From the NCBI RefSeq assembly GCF_014696315.1, contig NZ_JACJPX010000065.1:1-46400 (forward strand): a stretch of DNA of 46,400 nucleotides, in the 5' to 3' direction. The notes beneath the pieces were generated by a model. It was given only the letters and a program-made list of their open reading frames with translations, was not told the origin of the DNA and did not search any database. Every line of letters begins with the position of its first letter. The first letter of the stretch is position 1. The position numbers and the translations under genes are program-made. The stretch comes from Calothrix membranacea FACHB-236. GTDB lineage: Bacteria > Cyanobacteriota > Cyanobacteriia > Cyanobacteriales > Nostocaceae. Shown here piece after piece: positions 1-9,309 of the stretch.

Positions 1-251
1 GCTTGGTGTTTCCTTGATTTGTACCCAGTAAACTCCGAATCAAAATCCTTGAAACCCTTGCTATGCATTGCACACGAATTTTGTCAAAGGGGGAAGTTCA
101 GTTTAAGGTGCTACACCCTCAGCAATAACAAAAAATCCAACTTTATATTTAATAGAAAATAATAAGCTGATACGCACCTAGATCAAATATTCTGTCGTTA
201 GGGCTGTCAAGGGTCAAGAGTAAATTATATAATCCATGCCCCATGCCCTTA

Positions 252-2060
252 CTAATTACCCTTCTGCTCGTTGGTTTGAGGAGATTTCAATTGCGGGTAT
301 ATATAGATAGCTGTCACTAAAGCAAACCCAACAGCAAAAACCACTCCTAAAATTAACCAAAAATTGCGAGCAGGTTTCTGTGTGGCTGAATTAGTGGTGC
401 GGCGTTGAAAAATTGTACTGCCATGTAGCATTGGCTCACCATTAGGCGAGGATGGACGGGATTGAATTGTCACTTCTGGTTGAGGCTGGGGTACAGGACG
501 GCGTTGAAACATTGTCCCCTCTGGCGTAGGTGGGGTTACAGGCCTTGTTTGAAAAATTGTCCCCTCTGGTAGATTTGGCGCGATCGCTGTTTGTGGCGGC
601 GGAACGTTTTCTTCTGTACCTGGATGTTGCACAGGTTGCGGGCGCAGAATCGTTTCTTCTTGGCCCCAACTTGGTTCTGTTGGCTGTAAAGGACGTAGAA
701 TTGTCGGTTCTTCTGTACCCGGATGATGCACAGGTTGCGATCGCAAAATCGTTTCTTCTTGGCCCCAGTTTGGTTCTGTGGGTTGCAAAGGACGGAGAAT
801 TGTCGGTTCTTCTGTACCCGGATGTTGCACAGGTTGCGATCGCAGAATCGTTTCTTCTTGTCCCGAGATTGGTTCTGTAGGTTGCAAAGGACGCAGAATA
901 GTTGGTTCCTCTACACCGGGATGTTGCACAGGTTGAAAGCGGAGAATCGTTTCTTCTTGGTCTTGCTGATACAAAGGCACAGTCGGAGGTAGAGTATCCT
1001 CTAGTCGAGTTTGTTCTACAGGCTGTGGTGATCGCTCAATTGTTTTGGACTTGACGACTGATTTCGGTACAGTGGGATGTAGCCCAATCTCTTCTTGATA
1101 CTCGGCACTCACATGGCCCCCTACTGATTTAGCAACCGTTTGTAAAGCCTGACTGAGTTCTTCAACAGTACTAAAGCGGTTATCAGGATTCTTGTGCAAA
1201 CACTTGAGGATCACAGCTTCTAGCTGTATAGAAAAATACTCACAACCAGGTTGCGATCGCAATGACTTTGGTGGCTCATAAGCATGAGCTAACACCCAAG
1301 ATGCTTCGCTAATATTATTCGCATTCTCGCTTAAACCAAAAGGATCTGCACCACTCAACATTTCATAGAGAATGAGTCCCAAGCTGTAAATATCTGCCCG
1401 CGCATCTAGGTTTTCATCACTTTGGATCTGTTCTGGCGCAGCGTAGCGGAATGTACCAATAAATGTATTTGTGATATTGGTTTGTTCTGAAGATTCATGA
1501 CGAATTTTCGCCACCCCAAAATCTAGAATCTTCACCCACTCTCCCAAATCTGTGGGTACAAGAAAGATATTATCGGGTTTTAAATCCCGATGGATGACTT
1601 GAATATGCTCGGCGGTTTTGCCACCTTCCCGTTGTAGAGTCACTCCCGCATGAGCTAGCTGTAGGCCCTTACAAACTTGAGCCATAATACGCACAGTTCG
1701 CTCAACAGATAACCGCTTTTCTTTGAGTAACACGTGGCGCAAGGTTTGCCCACGCAGATACTCCATAACATAAAATGGATAGCCCTCTTCTGTGACTCCA
1801 CAATCACTGATTTTAACAATGTGGTCGCTTTGCAGCGCTGCACAGACGGATATTTCTCGCTCAAAGCGCTTTCTCATCTCGGTTGAAGCTACTAGCGTAT
1901 CTTTGAGCAACTTCAATGCTACCTGCTGACCTACACGCGTATCTGTTGCTAGGAATACTTCTCCCATGCCACCACCAGCTAGCCGTTTGTCTAAACGGTA
2001 TCGCTGGTTATCACCTATAAAGCGCCCATGCCAGGAGTTTGATGATGGTAGGGATGTCAT
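252..2060 (-). CDS. Serine/threonine protein kinase with repeat tail and C-terminal TM anchor
   Basis: Hanks-type kinase of 602 aa. Seen in the sequence: glycine-rich loop LAGGGMGEVF (about residues 27-36), ATP-binding lysine in VALK (K50), catalytic HRDLKPDN (157-164), DFG (180-182) and APE (208-210), so the kinase core is complete and predicted active. Residues ~330-560 form a Pro/Gln/Thr-rich linker with about three and a half copies of a 33-residue repeat, each holding an EETILR and an EPTILR motif, followed by variants GTIFQ, GTMFQ, VTIQ and STIFQ. A hydrophobic segment at ~567-587 with a short polar tail makes a C-terminal membrane anchor, so the kinase domain should face the cytoplasm. 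The substrate is unknown. The repeat threonines are candidate autophosphorylation sites (inference). It stands alone: no operon partner is visible within the window. Confidence 0.93.
   Translation of the reverse strand: MTSLPSSNSWHGRFIGDNQRYRLDKRLAGGGMGEVFLATDTRVGQQVALKLLKDTLVASTEMRKRFEREISVCAALQSDHIVKISDCGVTEEGYPFYVMEYLRGQTLRHVLLKEKRLSVERTVRIMAQVCKGLQLAHAGVTLQREGGKTAEHIQVIHRDLKPDNIFLVPTDLGEWVKILDFGVAKIRHESSEQTNITNTFIGTFRYAAPEQIQSDENLDARADIYSLGLILYEMLSGADPFGLSENANNISEASWVLAHAYEPPKSLRSQPGCEYFSIQLEAVILKCLHKNPDNRFSTVEELSQALQTVAKSVGGHVSAEYQEEIGLHPTVPKSVVKSKTIERSPQPVEQTRLEDTLPPTVPLYQQDQEETILRFQPVQHPGVEEPTILRPLQPTEPISGQEETILRSQPVQHPGTEEPTILRPLQPTEPNWGQEETILRSQPVHHPGTEEPTILRPLQPTEPSWGQEETILRPQPVQHPGTEENVPPPQTAIAPNLPEGTIFQTRPVTPPTPEGTMFQRRPVPQPQPEVTIQSRPSSPNGEPMLHGSTIFQRRTTNSATQKPARNFWLILGVVFAVGFALVTAIYIYPQLKSPQTNEQKGN
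650..975 (-). repeat. 99-bp tandem coding repeat in kinase tail
   Basis: DNA period of about 99 bp (33 codons), roughly three and a half copies, inside the kinase gene. Copies differ at few positions (for example CAGGTTGCGATCGCAAAATC versus CAGGTTGCGATCGCAGAATC), and several carry a HIP1-like GCGATCGC or near match. It encodes the alternating EETILR / EPTILRPLQPTEP units. Confidence 0.85.
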
Positions 2061-2527
2061 CTGATGGAACCCATCCTACTTACTTTAATGTTTTAGTTGG
2101 CAACCAAAATAAACCTTTCTCTTATGGCAAATTTCTTTACCTAAGAATCATCAGATACGAGTATTTTTTATTACTGATGTGTATCTACTGATTTACGTTC
2201 AGCTTAACATAATCATAACTTCAAGCTCTGGGAGTTGTTTTCGCCAAATGCTTAATAAAACCTTACAAGCAAGACTAATGTGAGTATCAATTAGTTCCCT
2301 GTAGGAGTAGTTGCAATACGGTTCGGATAAGACAAATCAATTGACATTTAAATCCTGTAGAGACGCGATTTATCGCGTCTCCACAACCCCAAAATTATGA
2401 CGAAAATTTCTTAACCGAACCGTATTGGGAGTAGTTGGGGATGAGGGGAATAGCTTAACGAGCGATCGCTTTTGCCTATATGAGTGCGATCGCTCCAACT
2501 TTTAAGGTAGGATTCAGCAGAACCAAA
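2061..2527. other. Intergenic region (kinase / Uma2)
   Basis: 467-bp gap between two minus-strand genes. The part next to 2060 is AT-rich and should hold the kinase promoter. The middle holds the inverted-repeat element at 2314-2427. Two GCGATCGC sites lie at about 2462-2495. I see no convincing open reading frame. Confidence 0.6.
2314..2427. mobile_element. MITE-like element, 114 bp, with 10-bp direct repeats
   Basis: Terminal inverted repeats CAATACGGTTCGGATAAGA (2314-2332) and its inverse (2409-2427) match at 18 of 19 positions. Immediately outside are perfect 10-bp direct repeats GGAGTAGTTG (2304-2313 and 2428-2437), the signature of target-site duplication on insertion. The interior encodes nothing but carries a 22-bp perfect palindrome at 2360-2381 (arms GAGACGCGAT / ATCGCGTCTC) that recurs elsewhere in the window. 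It is non-autonomous and would need a transposase from outside the window. A 10-bp duplication is compatible with IS4-type transposases (inference). Confidence 0.8.
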
Positions 2528-3259
2528 TTATTCAGGTAACTCACCAAACCTTTCTCGATAACGAGCCAGCATAGCCTCCATTTCTGCAAGTTGCTGTTGC
2601 GCTTGTTCCCTTTCTTGTTCAGCTTTTTGGCGTTGTACTTGCTCTTGCTGTGCTGCTTCTGCTGGCGTGGGTATGAGTTTTCCATCAGCAGCGAAAAAGC
2701 GCAACTTTGATTCATGAATTCCCAAATATAACCCTAATTGCTGACTCCATAACAAACCAGCTTCATTTGCTTGGAGGGGTTGATAACGTCCATCTAATAA
2801 ATGAAAACCTTGAAATTCTAAACTTTCTGGGTCGAACCAAAAATAGTCAGGAGTCCGCCAAATATCTTGATAAATTTCTTTTTTCAATCCCCTATCAGTA
2901 GCGGCTGTTTTGTCAGAAAGAATCTCGACAATGACATTGGGATATTTACCCTCTTCTTCCCAAACTACCCAGCTTTTGCGAGTTTTCCGCTCGGTATTTA
3001 ACACGACAAAAAAATCAGGGCCTCGAAATTGCTCAGACTTGCGCTGACGGGGACTGTAATAAACCGTCATATTTCCACAAGCATAGAAATCTTGACGCTC
3101 TTTCCAGCACCATTCCAAACACTCAATTAATAGCAGTATTTGCCGCAAGTGTAGTTCTGTTTCCAAAGGCGGTTCATCACTGTATAAGTCACCAGGAGGA
3201 AATATAACATCTTCTGGTGCGTCTTCTGAAATTATGGCGAAATCTTGAGCAGAAGACAT
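2528..3259 (-). CDS. Uma2 family (DUF820) endonuclease-like protein
   Basis: 243 aa. Matches the Uma2/DUF820 family, a PD-(D/E)XK restriction-endonuclease-like fold that is highly expanded in cyanobacteria and mostly uncharacterised. Visible features: the RGPDFFVVL segment (acidic residue after the GPD turn), VIVEILSDKTAATDRGLKKEIYQDI (family core, E..K pattern), then a WFDPESLEFQGF strand region. Residues ~200-243 are a Gln/Glu/Arg-rich coiled coil (QEQVQRQKAEQEREQAQQQL), a common tail on members of this family. No neighbour suggests a specific role. Family assignment is firm; biological function is unknown. Confidence 0.85.
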   Translation of the reverse strand: MSSAQDFAIISEDAPEDVIFPPGDLYSDEPPLETELHLRQILLLIECLEWCWKERQDFYACGNMTVYYSPRQRKSEQFRGPDFFVVLNTERKTRKSWVVWEEEGKYPNVIVEILSDKTAATDRGLKKEIYQDIWRTPDYFWFDPESLEFQGFHLLDGRYQPLQANEAGLLWSQQLGLYLGIHESKLRFFAADGKLIPTPAEAAQQEQVQRQKAEQEREQAQQQLAEMEAMLARYRERFGELPE

Positions 3260-3645
3260 AATAAATTAGGAGTTACAACTATTAGGAAAAGATAAATTTC
3301 AGTTTAACGCAATTGCTTCATCTATAATTTATTGGACACAGATTCATTTTAATTGCTGGCTGCAAAGATTTAAATTTTTGTTAAACAGATAAATTCTTTG
3401 TAGGGAACATCCACAATATTTTGGGATATCAAATTATCTTACTGGTGCCGTGCCCCTACGACACCTTCTCTGGGAAACATACAAAAATTCCCGCAAAAAA
3501 AACCCTGGTATTGCTACCAGAGTTTTAAAGAGCTATTACCATTTCACTACATTTTTGTCAAGAATACTCCTCTCTTGCTTTCTCTGCGGCAGGCAGGATT
3601 GCAATAGTTCTCCTATCTTATCGCAAAAGTGACATGGTATAAATA
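3260..3645. other. Intergenic region (Uma2 / clpC)
   Basis: 386 bp. It holds the clpC terminator hairpin at 3495-3524 and a dispersed-repeat fragment around 3444-3463 (GTGCCGTGCCCCTACGAC, related to the hairpin at 40964-40984). The remainder is AT-rich and should contain the promoter of the Uma2 gene. No gene is seen. Confidence 0.5.
3495..3524 (-). terminator. Rho-independent terminator of clpC
   Basis: On the minus strand, the stem CTGGTA-GCAA-TACCAG (3505-3520) with extra outer pairs is followed by an eight-T run (A-run 3495-3502 on plus). It lies about 120 bp past the clpC stop. Confidence 0.8.
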
Positions 3646-6099
3646 TTAGCCAACATTTGCCAAGAGTAATTCGCGTTGTTCAGATTTACGGACTTGCACT
3701 TGACCGTCGTCGTCAACATCCACAATTGCTGTGTCGCCATTGGTGATTTGACCAGACAGTAGCGCTTCTGCGAGAGAATCTTCCAACAGGCGCATAATTG
3801 CTCGACGTAACGGTCTTGCACCGTAGCTGGGGTTGTAGCCTTCTTGTACTACCAGTTCTTTGAAGCGATCGCTCACTTCTAAAGTCATGCCTTTTTCTGT
3901 CAAGCGGACTGCAACTTCGCGTAATAAGATATCGGCAATTTGCGTAACTTCACCCTTAGAAAGCTGGGTGAAGACGATAATCTCATCAAGACGGTTGAGG
4001 AACTCTGGACGGAAGTATGCTTTGAGTTCTTCGTTCACCAAGTTGCGAATGCGCTGGTAACTAGCATCGGCTGCATTGTCGAAGTCGAAGCCTAATCCAC
4101 CGCCACCTTTTTCAATTACCTTGGAACCAATATTAGAGGTCAAGATAATTAAGGTATTCTTGAAGTCCACTTTCCGACCTTTTGCATCGGTGAGGTGTCC
4201 ATCATCCAAGAGTTGCAGCAGCATATTGAATACATCGGGGTGCGCTTTTTCGATTTCATCAAATAGCAGCACTGTGTATGGTTTGCGCCGCACGGCTTCT
4301 GTTAGTTGTCCGCCTTCGTCGTAGCCTACATAACCTGGAGGTGAACCAATCAGCTTAGATACTGTATGGCTTTCCATGTATTCGGACATATCTAGACGAA
4401 TCATGGATTCTTCTGAGCCGAAGAAGTAAGCGGCTAAGGCTTTAGCTAATTCTGTCTTACCAACACCTGTGGGGCCGGAGAAGATAAAGCTGGCGATGGG
4501 GCGATTGGGGTTCTTTAACCCTACTCTGGCGCGACGGATGGCGCGAGATACGGCGGTAACTGCTTGTTCTTGACCGATGAGTCTTTGATGAAGAGTGTCT
4601 TCCAAGTGTAACAGTAGCTCGGATTCGGATTCTGTGAGCTTGTTGACTGGTACACCAGTCCAGGAAGCGACGATTTGGGCGATGTCTTCTTCATCGACAA
4701 CGGGACTTTTTCTTGGTGTTCCCGTTTCTGACTCATCGTAGAGTTTGTTTTGCAGTTCCAACTCTTGATCGCGTAGCTGACCTGCTTTGTCAAAATCTTG
4801 GACTCTGACAGCATCTTCTTTGGCTTTGGTTACACCAGCGAGTTCGCGCTTGAGTTCTTTGTTAGAAGATAGCTGCGAGTTCCGCAAGCGGACGCGAGAA
4901 CCTGCTTCATCAATTAAGTCTATGGCTTTATCGGGCAGGAAGCGATCGCTAATATAGCGGTCTGACAATTCAGCGGCGGCTAATACAGCTGCGTCAGAAA
5001 TTGTCACTTTATGGTGTTGCTCGTAAGCACCCCGCAAGCCGTAGAGAATTTCAATAGTTTCTTCTACAGTCGGTTCGCCAACCATAATCGGTTGGAAACG
5101 CCGTTCTAGGGCTGCATCCCGTTCGATGTGCTGACGGTATTCATCCAAGGTGGTTGCGCCCACACATTGCAATTCACCTCTAGCTAAAGCAGGTTTGAGG
5201 ATATTGGCTGCATCTAAACCGCCTTCTGTACCCCCAGCACCAACTAAGGTGTGAATTTCATCAATTACCAGTATGATATTGCCGACAGAGCGAATTTCAT
5301 CGACGATTTTCTTGATGCGTTCTTCAAAATCACCACGGAAGCGAGTTCCCGCCACCAGCAAGCCCATATCCAGGCTGATAACTTGCTTGTCTTGTAGAAC
5401 TTCCGGCACATCTTGATTGATAATGCGTTGAGCTAGACCTTCGGCGATCGCAGTTTTACCAACGCCGGGTTCCCCAATCAAGACAGGATTGCTTTTAGTT
5501 CTACGTCCGAGAATTTGAATTGCACGTTCAATTTCTTTATCGCGGCCGACAATTGGGTCAATTCTGCCTTCTTGTGCTAGTTTTGTGAGATTTCTGCCAA
5601 ATTCTTCCAGGCTGAGAGTTTGGGTGCGCTTTTGACCACTATTACCTGCGGCAAAAACTGTGGTGTTGTCACCTAAATGGCGAACTACAGCAGTGCGTAC
5701 ACTTTTTAGGTCAACCCCCAGATTTTGCAGTACTTTGGCGGCGACACCTTCACCAGCCTCGGTTAAACCTAAAAGTAAGTGTTCTGTATTAATGTAATTG
5801 TGCCCCAAACTATGGGCTTCTTTAAATGATTGCTCAAAGAGGCTTTTTACTTTAGGAGTAAAAGGAATTTCTGGTGGTACAAACCCAGAACCCCTACCAA
5901 TAATTTTTTCAACCTCTCGACGTGCTTCTTTAAGAGTAACGCCCAATTCGGTCAGCACTTTAGCAGCAACCCCAGTTCCTTCTCCCATCAGCCCGAGGAG
6001 AATTTGCTCTGTTCCTACAAAGTTGTGTCCCAGGCGACGTGCCTCCTCCTGAGCTAGCATAATTACTTTAATTGCTTCGGAAGTGAAGTGTTCAAACAT
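3646..6099 (-). CDS. clpC: ATP-dependent Clp protease ATP-binding subunit ClpC
   Basis: 817 aa, close to the usual length of cyanobacterial ClpC. Domains in order: double ClpN repeat (~1-145, [20 protein letters not shown] start), AAA+ domain 1 with Walker A GEPGVGKT (209-216) and Walker B VIDE (278-281), UVR-type coiled-coil insert (~425-450), AAA+ domain 2 with Walker A GPTGVGKT (542-549) and Walker B LFDE (612-615), and the ClpP-docking loop LGF (~669-671). It forms a hexameric unfoldase feeding ClpP/ClpR and is essential for protein quality control in cyanobacteria and chloroplasts. It is a single-gene unit, divergent from the DUF3288 gene, with its own terminator at 3495-3524. Confidence 0.98.
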   Translation of the reverse strand: MFEHFTSEAIKVIMLAQEEARRLGHNFVGTEQILLGLMGEGTGVAAKVLTELGVTLKEARREVEKIIGRGSGFVPPEIPFTPKVKSLFEQSFKEAHSLGHNYINTEHLLLGLTEAGEGVAAKVLQNLGVDLKSVRTAVVRHLGDNTTVFAAGNSGQKRTQTLSLEEFGRNLTKLAQEGRIDPIVGRDKEIERAIQILGRRTKSNPVLIGEPGVGKTAIAEGLAQRIINQDVPEVLQDKQVISLDMGLLVAGTRFRGDFEERIKKIVDEIRSVGNIILVIDEIHTLVGAGGTEGGLDAANILKPALARGELQCVGATTLDEYRQHIERDAALERRFQPIMVGEPTVEETIEILYGLRGAYEQHHKVTISDAAVLAAAELSDRYISDRFLPDKAIDLIDEAGSRVRLRNSQLSSNKELKRELAGVTKAKEDAVRVQDFDKAGQLRDQELELQNKLYDESETGTPRKSPVVDEEDIAQIVASWTGVPVNKLTESESELLLHLEDTLHQRLIGQEQAVTAVSRAIRRARVGLKNPNRPIASFIFSGPTGVGKTELAKALAAYFFGSEESMIRLDMSEYMESHTVSKLIGSPPGYVGYDEGGQLTEAVRRKPYTVLLFDEIEKAHPDVFNMLLQLLDDGHLTDAKGRKVDFKNTLIILTSNIGSKVIEKGGGGLGFDFDNAADASYQRIRNLVNEELKAYFRPEFLNRLDEIIVFTQLSKGEVTQIADILLREVAVRLTEKGMTLEVSDRFKELVVQEGYNPSYGARPLRRAIMRLLEDSLAEALLSGQITNGDTAIVDVDDDGQVQVRKSEQRELLLANVG

Positions 6100-6388
6100 A
6101 GCGGGTTATTGCTCCCTTGCTGCTTGGACTTTGGGTGAAATAATATATCACCCTCATCTAAAGTTTCATGTATTTTCTTAATGACAATGTATCTTTATTT
6201 AAAGTTGAATGACAGTAGTGAGAGCCGTAAGAGTTAAGGTGTGGTAGCCGTCAGTAGGAATAGTGAGTTTCGTCAGGTTTCCGGTATTAGTAGCAAATTT
6301 GACAGAGTTTGCTGATTTTCTAGAGGTCTTTTCTGTACCTTTGCTCTCAGATAGACTTAAAACTCAGGAATCAGAACTAGGATTTACT

Positions 6389-6685
6389 ATGACTGAAGCA
6401 TCTGGCGGTAAAGATCAACAGCATCCGCTGCACAACCGCGATCGCCCTACTATTGATATTTTACTTGCTCAAGAGGCGACAGATTATAATTTAGCAGAAC
6501 TGGCTCGGTTGTGGATACGGTATCAAGGCTTTCCCGGTGCTAGAGATATTCAGCAAGACTTAAATAAAGTCCTACAGCGTTGGGGTTTGACCGAAGCTGA
6601 ATTATTTGCTAAGACTCGTCAACTTCATGATGTCGGTGGAATTTATAAAAGTCGCGGCAAGAAAGAAGAGCAAGATTGGAATTAG
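6389..6685 (+). CDS. DUF3288 family protein
   Basis: 98 aa from the ATG at 6389. The same frame is open upstream to 6263, but those 42 residues look noncoding, and the family normally begins near the MTEASGGKDQQHP segment. Motifs seen: QQHPLHNRDRPTIDILLAQEATDYNLAELARLW and a C-terminal YKSRGKKEEQDW. The family is small, soluble and cyanobacterial, with no known function. The gene is divergent from clpC and ends just before a patch of dispersed GC-rich repeats. Confidence 0.8.
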   Translation: MTEASGGKDQQHPLHNRDRPTIDILLAQEATDYNLAELARLWIRYQGFPGARDIQQDLNKVLQRWGLTEAELFAKTRQLHDVGGIYKSRGKKEEQDWN

Positions 6686-6798
6686 GTGTTGGGCATGGGG
6701 CATTGGGCATGGGTAATTGGTGTTAATTATTTCTCCCCTGCTCCCTGCTCTGCTCCCTTGCTCATCCCCCTCATCCCCAGTCCCCATTCCCCACTGTA
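6686..6798. repeat. Dispersed repeat patch (GGGCATGGGGCATTGGGCAT / CCCCAGTCCCCATTCCCC)
   Basis: Low-complexity mosaic of degenerate 7-mer units (GGGCATG, CTCCCTG, CCCCATT). The same mosaic recurs at 15820-15920, 17755-17925, 19085-19220 and 26220-26285. It is typical STRR-like intergenic material of Nostocales. Confidence 0.7.
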
Positions 6799-6871
6799 TA
6801 TGCTAAAACAACTGAGACTACTAAAATCAATAGATTAATTTTCGGGAAAACACATAGACGTGGAGAAAAGA

Positions 6872-8599
6872 ATGAGACACGAAAAACTCTCTCCTGGGCT
6901 ACTGTTGGCTTATCAAGACTATGAAAATGAAGGAGAGCAAGCTTTAACTACACATAAGCGATCGCTTGGCATAATTGCCCATAAAAGTCCTGTCAAGCCT
7001 ACTAAGAGTATTGTTTTTCTCTACTGCGAACCTGATGCAGACTTGAGCCATTTAGAACAATATGGAATTCGTGTTAATCAGGCTTCTGGTAGTGTGCGGA
7101 CTGCGTTTTTACCGCTACAGGCTTTAGATCCTTTATCAGAAGAAGATGTGATTCAGCGCATCAAACCATCACGCAAACTACATCTGCGGATGGATGTGGC
7201 ACCTGGAAAGGTGAAATTGCCAGAATTTAAAAACAAAACGGGATTGACTGGTAAGGGAGTACTCATTGGGATTGTCGATAGTGGCATTGATCCAAAACAT
7301 CCTGCCTTTGCTGGGCGGATTTTACGCATTTGGGATCAAACACTTCCAGGGCCAGGAGTCAAAGAAGGTGAGTACGGGGCTGAATTTACAGGCGAACAAA
7401 TGACCGTCTCTCAAGATACTGATGGTCATGGTACCCATGTTGCCGGAATTGCGGCTGGTGCAGATGAAACTTTTGCAGGTGTCGCACCAGAAGCAGAATT
7501 AGTCATCGTTAAGTCAGACTTACAGGATGCCCATATTGCCGATGCTGTGCGCTATGTTTTTCGTGTAGCAACAGATTTGGGACGGCCAGTAGTGTTAAAT
7601 ATGAGCTTGGGTGGACACGCTGATGCCCATGATGGAAGCGACTCCCTTTCTCGAATTATTGACGCGGAAACTGGGCCCGGCAGAATTGTCTGTTGTGCTG
7701 CAGGTAACGAAGGTAACGACAACATTCACGGACAAACCAATATAGCTGCGAAAAAGTCAGCCAGTATGCGCTTTAATGTGCCCTTAAATCAAGTAGGCAT
7801 AGTCTGGTTAAACGGTTGGTATGATGCCGACAGTGAATTAGAAATATCGCTGCGTAGTCCTAACGGTTTCGTCACCCCCTATCAAAAAATCATCACTGAC
7901 GGTAATCCCACCCAGGAATATCAATTACCCGATTCGCGGGTAGAAATTGTGACACCAGCACCAGATAAAGGCAACGGCGACCACAATTTCTTTGTGCAAA
8001 TTCGCGGTAATGGCCCTTCGCCAGTGATGGGAGGTATTTGGCAGTTACGAGTACGGAATACTAGTTCAACCGCCACACGCTTGGATGTATGGACTCTTGA
8101 CGATCATTCTTCAGTTTTCTTTACAGGTAAAAGTGTTAAGGATGCCGTAAAAATTGGCTCTCCGGGCGCTGCTAGTAGCGCAATTACAGTTGCAGCTTAT
8201 ACCACAAAAGTACAGTACACAGATATTGATAATCAAGTGCGAGACATGGGCTTAGAAGTGGATACCATGTCTGAGTTCAGTAGTGAAGGGCCATTGCGTA
8301 ATGATGCTCAAAAGCCGGATCTAGCTGCACCAGGAGCGATGATTGTTTCTGCTCTGTCTGCTAATGCTAGTCTCGATCGCTCCATGATGCTCAATTCTAA
8401 ATTTGTGGCGATGGCTGGTACTAGTATGGCGACACCATTCGTTACTGGTTTAGTAGCATTACTCTTACAACGTGACCCTAAACTTGACCCAAAGGCAGTA
8501 AAAGAATTACTACGTAAAAACAGTTCTATTCCTGGTAAACCCCCAGGAAGTTTTGATAGTAAATGGGGTTTTGGAGTGATTGATGCCGCAAATTTGTAG
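6872..8599 (+). CDS. S8 family (subtilisin-like) serine protease
   Basis: 575 aa from the ATG at 6872, chosen because GGAG sits 6 nt upstream (6862-6865); a GTG at 6860 is an alternative. Catalytic triad in this numbering: Asp136 (GIVDSGID), His186 (DGHGTHVAGIAAG), Ser518 (AGTSMATP), with oxyanion Asn279 (AAGNEGN). Residues ~1-110 form an N-terminal prodomain-like region ending LSEEDVIQRIKPSRKLHLR. About 150 residues (~290-440) are inserted between the Asn and Ser motifs, containing a beta-rich segment. No signal peptide is seen, so it may act intracellularly or use another export route. A terminator follows at 8618-8654. A small gene resembling the prodomain lies 1.9 kb downstream (10467-10766). 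Confidence 0.95.
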   Translation: MRHEKLSPGLLLAYQDYENEGEQALTTHKRSLGIIAHKSPVKPTKSIVFLYCEPDADLSHLEQYGIRVNQASGSVRTAFLPLQALDPLSEEDVIQRIKPSRKLHLRMDVAPGKVKLPEFKNKTGLTGKGVLIGIVDSGIDPKHPAFAGRILRIWDQTLPGPGVKEGEYGAEFTGEQMTVSQDTDGHGTHVAGIAAGADETFAGVAPEAELVIVKSDLQDAHIADAVRYVFRVATDLGRPVVLNMSLGGHADAHDGSDSLSRIIDAETGPGRIVCCAAGNEGNDNIHGQTNIAAKKSASMRFNVPLNQVGIVWLNGWYDADSELEISLRSPNGFVTPYQKIITDGNPTQEYQLPDSRVEIVTPAPDKGNGDHNFFVQIRGNGPSPVMGGIWQLRVRNTSSTATRLDVWTLDDHSSVFFTGKSVKDAVKIGSPGAASSAITVAAYTTKVQYTDIDNQVRDMGLEVDTMSEFSSEGPLRNDAQKPDLAAPGAMIVSALSANASLDRSMMLNSKFVAMAGTSMATPFVTGLVALLLQRDPKLDPKAVKELLRKNSSIPGKPPGSFDSKWGFGVIDAANL

Positions 8600-8617
8600 T
8601 TGAATAATCATTTGCTG

Positions 8618-8655
8618 AAATCGAGTTGATCCAAGTTGAGAACTCGATTTTTTTA
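8618..8655 (+). terminator. Rho-independent terminator of the S8 protease gene
   Basis: Stem AAATCGAGTT (8618-8627) / AACTCGATTT (8641-8650), with a T-run (8648-8654). Confidence 0.8.
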
Positions 8656-8668
8656 TTTAACTAAATAC

Positions 8669-8705
8669 CTTTTGGATGTCATTGAGAGCCAATGACATCC
8701 AAAAA
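8669..8705. repeat. Perfect 15-bp inverted repeat
   Basis: TTTTGGATGTCATTG (8670-8684), loop AGAGC, then its perfect complement (8690-8704). It could be a second bidirectional terminator or a small mobile palindrome. It is not followed by a clear T-run on the plus strand. Confidence 0.6.
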
Positions 8706-8841
8706 GTGAATCACAGGTATTAGGATAGGCGATCGCTGATTATGAAATATGGATAAAGGGGTAGCTCTTCAGGCTCTTGGAGAAGACTGCGATCGCACAA
8801 AGTCGGTAGCTCCCTGTCCATATTGATGCAAAATGTAAGGT

Positions 8842-9309
8842 ATGGAAATTAAAAATTTAATTTCACAGACTGAGTACGACATTTACACTGCGGTTTGTCA
8901 ACAAACAAACCTGTTTTTATTTCATCAGCCTGATACTATTTTTAATGATCACACTGCCGATGAGCAGTTTCATATAATTAATAACACACCACGATTTGGT
9001 GGCGCGTTTAAATACAAAGTAGTAAGACGCAAAGGTCTGATTGAGGATTACGAAGTCAAAAATGCGCGCCAGTGGACTCTGGAAAAGAGATTCTATTTTA
9101 AGAATGGATATTGCTTTGTTTCTGAGCTTACACATCAACAAACTGATAAACCTTGTGGAGTATTTACGCTGTCGCGTGTAGGGTTGAGTGCATCATTAGA
9201 TGATGCGCTTGTCCACATTGCTTACTCCATTTGTGGTTATTATTTATTGTTCCACCTCAATGGAAGCAACTGGGAGCAAGTTGGGTATCTCATGTCATAT
9301 TGTGTGTAA
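8842..9309 (+). CDS. Hypothetical protein (unrecognised)
   Basis: 155 aa, not recognised. No signal peptide or membrane segment stands out. It is rich in aromatic residues, with a possible alternating beta pattern (FKYKVVRRKGLIEDYEV, QWTLEKRFYFKNGYCFVSELTH), and ends in a Tyr/Cys-containing tail (VGYLMSYCV). The ATG is preceded only by a weak TAAGG close to the start. It lies between the protease terminator and a decayed gene remnant, so this stretch looks like variable DNA. Coding status is supported by the long uninterrupted frame only. Confidence 0.55.
   Translation: MEIKNLISQTEYDIYTAVCQQTNLFLFHQPDTIFNDHTADEQFHIINNTPRFGGAFKYKVVRRKGLIEDYEVKNARQWTLEKRFYFKNGYCFVSELTHQQTDKPCGVFTLSRVGLSASLDDALVHIAYSICGYYLLFHLNGSNWEQVGYLMSYCV

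Noticed and set aside
6263-6388. 42-residue N-terminal extension of the DUF3288 protein
   Set aside because: The extension shows no family similarity; the ATG at 6389 fits the family start.
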